From contig OZ037766.1 in NCBI GenBank assembly GCA_964035545.1, forward strand, positions 5,869,722-5,929,721: a DNA stretch of 60,000 nucleotides. The letters run 5' to 3'. This document shows positions 52,139 through 60,000 of this stretch, piece by piece (within the stretch, counting starts at the first letter, position 1; each line of letters starts with the position of its first letter). Position numbers and translations under genes: made by a program. Origin of the DNA: Bugula neritina (lineage: Eukaryota > Bryozoa > Gymnolaemata > Cheilostomatida > Bugulidae). A model generated the notes under the pieces. The model saw only the letters and a program-made list of their open reading frames with translations, was not told the origin of the DNA and did not search any database.

Positions 52139-55100
52139 GTGAGGAGGCCGCCTTCGCCAGAGTGGCAAGCCCCAAGGAGAGTTAGTAGGCCGCAAGGCCC
52201 GCCAAAAACTCCGGCTTGGGCACTCAAAAACCGCTTTGAAGGTTTGCCTGATGAGGGAGTGTACAACGAGTGGGAGCGAAACAGGGATTTCCCTCGGTTG
52301 CCCACACGAGCACCAGTTCGAGAATTCACTCGGCCGCCCATGTGTGAGCAAGACCGAGATGTAACCTGCTTGCCCATGCGACGTCGACGACCCCCTCGCA
52401 ACCGAAAAGCACAGGTGCATCCCCAACTCCATGCACATGAGGTGTCGCCTCAAGAGACGAATCGCTCAGTGAGCGCTCAGCCATATAAAAGCAGCTATTT
52501 CCTCCCCGGCAAGCTTGCCGGCAAAGCTGTCACATTCCTGTTGGATACTGGGTGCACCACAAACCTACTGAGTCGGCGTCTATTCGACACTCTCAGTGCC
52601 AGGGACAGGGCTAGCCTAGAACCATATGAAGGGGAACACGGCACGTTGGCGGACGGGTGGTGTATTCCTTTCTATGGGGTAATCCAGTTGACTGGTAGAG
52701 TCCGTGATCAGACGATCAGTGAAACCTTCATCGTCAGTCAACTCAAGAAGGACGCCATCTTGGGCATGCCATTTCTGAAGCGACACAGGTGCTACATCGA
52801 CTTTAACAAGTCGGCAGTGGTGATGGCCGAACGTGAGCTGGCCTGTGTCGACCGATTTGGCCGACCCTTGGTGGGGGGAGTGCAGGTGGTACAGCGCTGT
52901 ACTGTACCTGGGCACTCCCGTGCTACAGTTCGCTGCAGAGTGAACTGTAGGGAAATCTCCGAGCTAGGAGTGGTGGAAGGTGCACTGGGGGGCGTCCAGG
53001 GAGCGTACCCTGACCCTGCGAAGGAGTACATTTTGGATACTGATGCCAGTAACCATAATGTAGGGGCTGTGCTGTCGCAAGTCCAAGATGGTCGCGAGGT
53101 AGTGGTGGCTTACTATAGCAAAGCCCTGTCGGCGCCGGAGAAGAACTACTGTACAACCAGGAGAGAACTCTTGGCAGTAGTCAAGGCGGTCAAACACTTT
53201 AGACCATATCTATATGGGCGTACATTCCGGCTTCGGACGGATCATGCGTCTTTGATATGGCTGTGTCGACGGGCGGAACCATCAAGCCAAGTAGCGCGCT
53301 GGCTGGAAATCCTGGCAGAGTTTTCTTATCGGATCGAACACCGACCCGGTAAGAAACACGGTAATGCCGACGGACTCAGCCGCCGCCAGGCAGATGGGTG
53401 TAAGCAGTGCCAGAATACTGAACGCAGGGATGGTGGACCCCCTCGCTCGGACGTTGAAGAACAGTTGGGGAAAGCGGGTGTATACAGCTGGGAAGAAGGA
53501 CAACTCCGATCCGAATCTCCTAACGAAGCTGTTAACAACCTTCACGCAAACCCCACACTGCTCAGGAAAGTTAGGGAGCTGTGTCGGCTCCAAGCTACGC
53601 TACCAGGGCTGGTAGCTGATCTAGTCTGGGCCAAGAAGGACGGACGGCGGCCGAGTGAGGCCGAACAGCGGGTGAAGAGTGCAGAGTTTAAGTACTTCTG
53701 TGACCGCTGGGACTCCCTCCGGTTTAACAGCGATGGGCTGCTAACGATAACGTTGGCAGCCGGCACCAATCGCAGTGAACGAGAGAGGGTAGTCTGTCCG
53801 TCCGCTCTGAGGCGGGAGTTGATCTGGGACACCCATAAGCAAGCTCACGCGGGAGCTAGCCGGGTGACTAGGTGTCTTCAACTCCAGTGGTTTTGGCCCG
53901 GTATGAATCGGGATGTCCGACTCCGGGTGCGGAAGTGTGAGGTATGCCAAGCTAGTAAGCATGGTCGCCCCACTGAGACCGCAGGGAGGCGTCGCCTCCA
54001 TGCCGGTCGTCCGTGGCAGGTAGTTGCTGTAGATCTGGTAGGCCCCATGCCCACAACAGTGAGAGGTAATAACTGGATACTGGTATAAACTGACCATTTC
54101 ACGCGGTGGGCTGATGCACTGGCTATTCCAGATGCGTCGGCCCCCTCGGTGGCCAGAGCCTTGGATCAACAGGTTTTCTGCTATTTCGGCTTGCCGGAGC
54201 AGATACACTCTGATCAAGGCGCCCAGTTTCAGTCGCAACTTATGAGCGATCTCTGTAAAATGTGGGGGGTAAACCAGAGTCGGACGACCCCGTATCACCC
54301 GCAAGGGAACGGGGTTGTGAAGCGGAACAACCAAATGCTAGGGGACTCACTGAGAAGCCTGCTTATCGGTAGGAGCCAGGAAGAGTGGGACATGGTGCTG
54401 CCGCAAATCATGCGAGCTTACCGTAGTACCCCTCACTCCAGTACACTGGAGACCCCTAATTTTCTCATGCTGGGGAGAGAAACCAGGGTTCCTGAGCACG
54501 TAACTTATCATGTTCCGGCTCCCGAGAGCAACGTCCACGACTACGTGGACGAGCTCGTAAAACGCATGGGGACGGCTCACGAGGTGCTACGTGGCAGGTC
54601 AGGAGTGGTGACTCTGACGACCCCCCCCCCTTGTATAAGGTGGGAGACTGGGTCTGGATGACCAGTCATCGCCGGCGACGCGGACAGGCAGCTAAGTTGC
54701 AGCCGAAGTTCGTGGGTCCCTACTGCGGGATTGAGGTGATGCCTAATCACACCTATAAGTGGAACGGTCTGGACAAGTGTCGGTCCAGAACGAAGCACGG
54801 CTGAAACCTTACTGGGCGAGTCCTGATGCAGCAGGTCAAGCATCTCCTCTCTTAGAGCCCGCTAGACGCCCTCCTATGAGGGGACGAGGCATAGCGTATA
54901 GAGAGATAGAGGAGATACTGCAAGATCAGGACGGGGCGGCCGACCCGCCCCGGCCACCTCCACGCCATGAGGAGGAGGCCGAGACACCAGAAGACCTGTC
55001 TGAGCCGGCCCCACCACCAGTGGAGCCGGCCGACAGGCCCATCGCCCCGGATGAGATGGAAATTCCTCAAAATCATGAGGAAGAGGCAGCTGGGGGAGGA

Positions 55101-55340
55101 CCACCCGTACTGGTGGACCCTACCGTACCGGCGACACCACCCGTGGTGGAAGAGTCACCAGTAGTAGCAAATTCCCCAGTGCAGTTGGATCGTAGGCAAC
55201 GCACTAGGGCGCCTCCATCTTATTTAAAAGATTTCTTGTGTGATGCAGTGGAAAAACATCCATCAGCTATCATAAAAGAAATCTGGGGCGACAAGCAATT
55301 GAGAGTTGCGTTTCCGAAATACAAGGAGACACAACTGTGA
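52139..55340 (+). pseudogene. pol: gypsy pol lacking reverse transcriptase, with breaks
   Basis: The open frame is continuous with the gag end. Domains in order: retropepsin-like protease (LLDTGCTTNLLS near 52538, AILGMPFL near 52757), then directly RNase H from about 53025 with its four acidic positions (LDTDAS, RRELLAV, RTDHASL, NADGLSR). The whole RT polymerase domain, including any YxDD box, is absent though the frame is kept. Integrase follows: H2C2 zinc region (about 53830-53945), then the core with AVDLVGP and HSDQGAQF. An in-frame TAA at 54086 breaks the core. The third catalytic acid is Lys (codon 54320-54322). Frame changes at the C run 54621-54630 and near 54758-54760 separate the C-terminal part (to 55340), which is Pro/Glu-rich and ends YKETQL. 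Not functional as it stands. Confidence 0.85.
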
Positions 55341-56575
55341 GTTGCTTACCCAGTGGTGTAAATATAACACCACCGGGGGTAAAGAAAAGAGCGAAGCCAG
55401 CTCGCTAGTGAAAGGGGTATTATGTAATCACTTTCACTGCGAAGAGCGTTCTTTTCTATATCAACTGCCAACGTGCACGCACGTACTCGGCAGGCTGGCG
55501 TACTACGAGGCCTAAGTGGGCAGCAGACTAATGTCGTGGCTGTCTTATGGTAAGTCTACTAGTATAATTTTATTATTTAAGTAGTATTCAAGCTGGTAGC
55601 TTTAAATCAGTCTCGCTTTATCATAACGATAAAGCTGGTTTCCCAAGTCAGGTGATTTCACTGATGACTTGAGTGAGGCAGTCGACCGCGTGATTTAATA
55701 ATAATCAGTGGTTAGTAGATTGCGAGACTCAGTCGAGGTGTCGTACTGACCAGGCGAAAACCCCTTCAACAGTTTCTGGCATTCTGTTGCAGGTGAGACT
55801 TTGATGGCGGAGCATATTCTTTCTCCTGGCACCACCGTCACGCAGTCACCCATCATTCATTACATTATTAGTCGACTGCGATTCTGACTGCGTGACTGGA
55901 TTCCTGTAGCACCATAGCAGCAGTTCTGGTGACTGTCGTGGCGGATGGTGCCCTACAACAGTGAGGTGCAGGGATGCAATCAGACAGAGGAGTTTTCTCT
56001 CTCTTTTCGCCATAGCGACGACGTAATAATACTGCAAGGAGGGAGCAAATCGTAATGATAAGAAGTAATAAATGTAATACGTAATAGTAAAAGAATCCTG
56101 CATGAAAATTAATAAGTAAAGACGAAAGTCAAGATGAAGAAACTTTATATTCCCCCCTTTGGGAATTCGACGGTGATCAGTGTGAACTGTTGGTGTTCGA
56201 CGCTACCCTCTAGAAAGAGACCAGTCGACCCCCCTCCTTTTCTCCCCCCCTTTGGGGAGATTCCTTTGCAACGCTTGATTCTTCTGGTGGCTTCTCGACA
56301 CCACCAATTGCTTGGTTCGGACTATGTGAGTGTGATATAGCCCACCCTTTCCCCTCCTATGTTCATGCTTCCTTACGTGATTGGGTGAGAGACACATCGA
56401 CCCTGCGACGGGCCATAATCGTTCGTCTTGTTACTGTTATGTAAATCACTTTGATTATGTTATCCTGGTGTTATTTTGTGTTCTTTTATTCTTGTCTACT
56501 TTTCAATCGTTTTATTTTATAATGTTGTCATGCAAGAATTAATCATAGAGTGTACCTTTCGATAGGTGTGGCGAG
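55341..56575 (+). other. gypsy 3' non-coding region
   Basis: About 1.2 kb between the last pol codons and the 3' LTR with no credible ORF. It holds several pyrimidine/G runs (cccccctttggg at about 56152 and 56246) and an inverted pair (cacgcagtca near 55840, tgactgcgtg near 55885). No envelope-like gene is seen. Confidence 0.6.
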
Positions 56576-56991
56576 TGTAATGGATTTCAGTAGTGCAAGT
56601 AACAATTAGTTTATATATCGAAAGGGTCGACTCTATGTTGTATATTATTGTGGAGATCGACTACATCTACTTCCAGCCGACTTACATCTCATAGTCGACA
56701 GTGGCACCACTAATACCAGCCAATCAGGAAGGACTGTTAATTGATAGCAGGTGGAGCTAGCTACTCGTAGTGGAAGCACGCTAAGTAGCTAGCCAGGCAG
56801 AGCAGCTTGGGACTTCGCTTAGAGTAGTTGTGTGCAACGTGCTCATTATTATGTAATTGTACAATTCATGTTAGTAGTAATTCAATTCTTGTGTCTTGTA
56901 AATAATAAACTTGTTAAAACGTAAATAACCTGGTGTAGTAGCTTTGTATAAGTCAACCCACATAATATAGTGAATTGAGAAATTCACTACA
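56576..56991 (+). repeat. 3' LTR of the gypsy element
   Basis: 416 bp from tgtaatggatttcagtagtg to gaaattcactaca (TG...CA), with AATAAA at 56904-56909. The last 25 bases contain a perfect 8-bp stem (agtgaatt ... aattcact). It shares its start with the 5' remnant and its end with the solo LTR at 49703-50055. Confidence 0.75.
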
Positions 56992-57272
56992 ATATACGAG
57001 TACTTTTAGTTATTGGGAAATTAAGCAGTAATTTATCCTTTGCAATATTATTCCTTTTTACAATGAAAAAAAATTCATTTCGAAGATAAACAATTATCAA
57101 TAAATATAAGTTTCAGAACAAATTTTAATTAAGGCACCCATTTTAAAAAGTAGCAATTGGCAATCTACCAATTTTATTTTATTCATAATGTTTATCTATA
57201 TAGCTGTTCAATATTATTTCTGCAAAATGGAACTCTTGTTTCAGATTCCAAAGATTTATCCCATACTTTAAC

Positions 57273-59818
57273 ATGGCTGAAGGGGGTGAGGAACATCTTC
57301 ACATGGACAACAATGCTGTTGAACCTGGAGAGACCAATAATGACAAAAAAGCCAAGTCTTTACCGGGATGTCAACAGACAACCCCCACCTCTCAATCCGT
57401 TGATACTTCCAGTGAAATTATCGATCATGCAGAAGATTTCGATAACAGACCAGAAATGACAACCAATATTAATCCAATGAGTGAAGCACTTTTATTGGGG
57501 CGCCAAAAGCAAACTGGGGAAAAAAGAAGGTTGGAGCCTGAAGATTTGCGGGTTGGGCCTTCAGCAAGTACTAGTAGCTCCTCTGAAATTCAAAGCTCTA
57601 ATCTGTTCGAGCAGCAAATAGATTCTCCTCCACAAGGCAATAGTAGTGCTGAAGCTGCAGAACAATCCACACAGTCTACACACTATGACTCAAATAGTGT
57701 GGACCCAGCAGATGTCGTGCTTTCCATAACAGAGCTGCCTATCACAGAAGGACCATCAGAATCAGGTACTGATCAGTCTGAGAATTACACCCCACAACCG
57801 GCCTATGAGCACACAGCACCAACAACTTTATCAGAACAGAGTCCGTATGCACTATCCTACTTTGAAGATGAAGATTCCTTACCAGTGACAACAGAAGCAT
57901 CTGGTAGAGGCAGCAGGGTGGCTGACCCAGGAGATGAAGGTGATGAGGATCTCCCAACAGAACCTATTCAACCTGAGTCAGTGAGTTTTAAAATTTTCTT
58001 TTTTAAAACACTGCACGTCTTTGTACAAATATGACATTGACAAAGTCGTAAACTGTAAAGCTTTGTTAAATGAGAGCTGTTCCTAATAACTGTAGTGTGG
58101 AGTTTACCCTGCTCAAATCTCAATTGGAGCAAGAGTTTTATATCGACACACTGTAACAAACAAGTTGCAAATGCTTTCAAAACTTGAAACATCTATGAAT
58201 TATTAGGACTCTGTACTAATTAAAATTATGATTTAAATTTAGAATAAGACATTCCTTTTTCTACCATTCTAGCTTCTCTTCATTGATGACAGAGGAATAC
58301 TAAGGATATATGAGCACAAAATTGAGGTAAGGCGCATGTAATAAATTTTGAACAGCTTGTTTCCAGTCAAACATATCTCTAGGAAGCTTGTACATAGTTC
58401 TAAAAGAACTTGCTACAGCATAATACCCATGTTCTTAGGAAAGTACGATTTTTTATATTACTAGAATGCCTCACCTTTGTTTGTATTTTTCTCCATTTGT
58501 ACTTCATTAATATTATTTTGTTAGTTGACATTGTGCTGGTATAATATTAATTTAGTGGCATGCAGAAGGGGTGCCAGAAAGTGAGCAGATATTCCAGATG
58601 ATTGAAAAATTGATCCGCACATTCCACGCCCAACCAAGCTACAGAGAGGAGCTCAAGAAGATGCTTGGAGATGCCCAAACTGACAACATAGTGAGTTTTC
58701 TAAAGTTTATATTTTACTGCTATAAGTTTTTAAATGTTGGTGCACATGGTTTGATGTAAACTAAAGCTTCACACAGTCTATTTCACAACTATAATGTTTA
58801 ATCATCAAAATATTATTTGCATATAGTTGTATCTTTGATGGCTTCCTGTTTTCTACACATTGAAATTATGTCTGCAAAACCAATCACATTGTCCTTCAAT
58901 GAGAAAACGAAATTATCAGTAGTTTGATGAAATATTATACTTAGTAATTTTTGTAGTAGCTTGGGAGTTATATTCTCTTCATTCTTATCAATTTAGGTCA
59001 TCATGTGCAAAGGTGCAAAAGGAAGCTTATTATGCGAGGAAAGCATTTTTATTTTATTATAGGGCATGCGATGAAGATAATGCCAAGTGCTTTGAATGCA
59101 TTAAAGCCACATGTCTTTGCAGTTTCTTTATAAGGCATGATAAGTCAATGTATGTGTATTATCCATTGACAGTATCCTTTATTAGTAAGTGCCATCTCTT
59201 TGTTCTCATTCTTTTAGTGGCCGGATATTTCTGACAACATAGATGTTACCATCCCACCTGATGCCAGAGATTACTTTGAAGATTTCAAGCTAGATCTGGT
59301 AAACTTAGGAGAAATGCATCTAACCAGCAGCAAAGAAGCGGCTCAGAATGCACTCTCACTACTCTGTGCTAATCATGCCTCTTTGGTAGCTGGCTGCTTA
59401 ATTGGAAAGTTGTCTTTTTCCAACAAGTCCTTTGGTTATTTTCTTGCCAACTTCGTTAGTAGCAAACTATCTATGGATCTTAAGAGAGCTGTTTTTTCAG
59501 AAACTTTTTTTCGTAGTTTCAAATGCCCGCCAGACTTGAAAATTGATGGAGTTGGAGAAATCTCTCTTGAAGAACAGAGGTTGGCTGAAAGGGTGCTGAA
59601 GATGTTAATCAAACAACATCTCAGAGTACAGGTTTTTGTGCCATATAAATATATTTCTGAATGCATAAGTAAGGGAGGGTTAGGTGAGCTCCCTATTAGT
59701 ATATCCACGGTGCCCATAGAGCAACCAGAAGCAGACAAAAGTCATCTCATCAAAAATTTGAGAACAGAATTGGATGTTGATGTGAAATTGAAAGGAGTTT
59801 TCTCTCTTTGTTATCCAG
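57273..59818 (+). CDS. Copy B: paralogue of the RING/SH3-repeat gene (3' part outside window)
   Basis: Exons 57273-57980, 58273-58326, 58556-58690 and 59218-59818 match the first four exons of copy A in phase, donors and sequence; the non-coding exon end is 49634 and the acceptor is at 57244. Residues 1-236 are acidic and disordered like copy A (shared [18 protein letters not shown]), with several indels. Exon 3 differs from copy A at only a few positions ([33 protein letters not shown]), and the 200-residue exon 4 is highly similar. The frame is open with good splice sites, so it looks functional. The RING and SH3-repeat exons should lie to the right. It lacks the fold-back MITE of copy A intron 2 but carries the gypsy insertions in its 5' UTR intron. 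Confidence 0.75.
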
Positions 59819-60000
59819 GTGAGTAAAAGTTACTGTGAAAAAATTACTTGAGCTTCATATACAAAAATTATTTCAAATTTTTATATTACTCGATTTCTAT
59901 TTACAGTATACATGCATATTCACCATATGCAAGTATTGAAAATCTTCTATTTTGAAGCACTTATATAACACATTCACTATAGCAAGCAATATAGGCATTA
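59819..60000 (+). other. Start of copy B intron 4 (window edge)
   Basis: Begins with donor GTGAGT at 59819. The equivalent intron of copy A carries the compound CA tract and a hAT MITE; neither is present in these 182 bases. Confidence 0.6.

Larger units (their letters stand above)
51131..56991 (+). mobile_element. Ty3/gypsy retrotransposon, internally deleted and mutated
   Basis: About 5.9 kb: a 5' LTR remnant, gag, protease, RNase H, integrase, a 3' non-coding region and a 3' LTR. Order and motifs are those of Ty3/gypsy elements. The coding part is clearly more GC-rich than the surrounding AT-rich host DNA. It lies in sense orientation in the first intron of copy B. The 5' LTR keeps only its first ~27 bp, the reverse transcriptase domain is absent, and stops and frameshifts break gag and pol. 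Flanks (aaat against atat) give no clear target duplication. Confidence 0.85.

Noticed and set aside
52015-54334. Several long minus-strand frames opposite gypsy gag-pol
   Set aside because: Shadows caused by the high GC content of the sense coding sequence.
55846-56103. Minus-strand 85-codon frame in the gypsy 3' region as an env or accessory gene
   Set aside because: No signal peptide, membrane segment or domain pattern; probably chance.

Overview
The window is AT-rich genomic DNA from a metazoan. Genes are split into many short exons with GT-AG introns, and both gene families are animal-type (PAN/Apple ectodomain with a transmembrane segment; RING with Mind-bomb-like SH3 repeats). Long microsatellites and decayed hAT, P-element, Ty3/gypsy and tRNA-SINE copies fill the spaces. 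A marine, perhaps lophotrochozoan, invertebrate is plausible, but the phylum cannot be fixed from sequence alone. All recognisable host genes are on the + strand.

Layout. (1) 2254-20203: a 29-exon gene whose reconstructed exons keep phase throughout, giving at least 1,320 residues. It has two tandem units, each a PAN/Apple-like cysteine module followed by a helical, TPR-like region, then one transmembrane helix and a cytoplasmic tail of about 60 residues. Its first exon (signal peptide) is probably left of the window. (2) 20204-23640: 3' UTR and intergenic DNA with an uninterrupted 563-bp (CA)n tract. (3) 23640-37377: gene copy A, a 16-coding-exon gene for a 1,017-residue protein: a disordered acidic N-terminus, a conserved unknown region, a RING finger and SH3-like repeats resembling Mind bomb. 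(4) 37378-49440: intergenic region with a P-element/THAP9-like transposon (40066-43770, 17-bp terminal inverted repeats), an orphan exon copied from the copy A gene (44360-44530), a decayed hAT transposase (about 45027-45910, - strand) and a 1.5-kb terminal-inverted-repeat element (47512-48989). (5) 49440-60000: copy B, a paralogue of copy A with a homologous promoter and non-coding first exon. Its first four coding exons lie in the window and it runs off the right edge. Its 5' UTR intron is about 7.6 kb against 1.4 kb in copy A, because it holds a solo LTR (49703-50055) and a GC-rich Ty3/gypsy element (51131-56991).

The gypsy element is not autonomous as it stands: the reverse transcriptase polymerase domain is absent (protease is joined in frame to RNase H), gag and integrase each carry an in-frame stop, the third integrase catalytic acid is replaced, and the pol 3' end has two frameshifts.

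How the parts relate: copies A and B form a tandem E3-ligase-like family with a remnant of a further copy between them. The PAN protein is a separate predicted surface protein. No operon, CRISPR, rRNA or intact tRNA gene was seen. Exon borders were set by eye from splice consensus and phase, and no homology search was possible.
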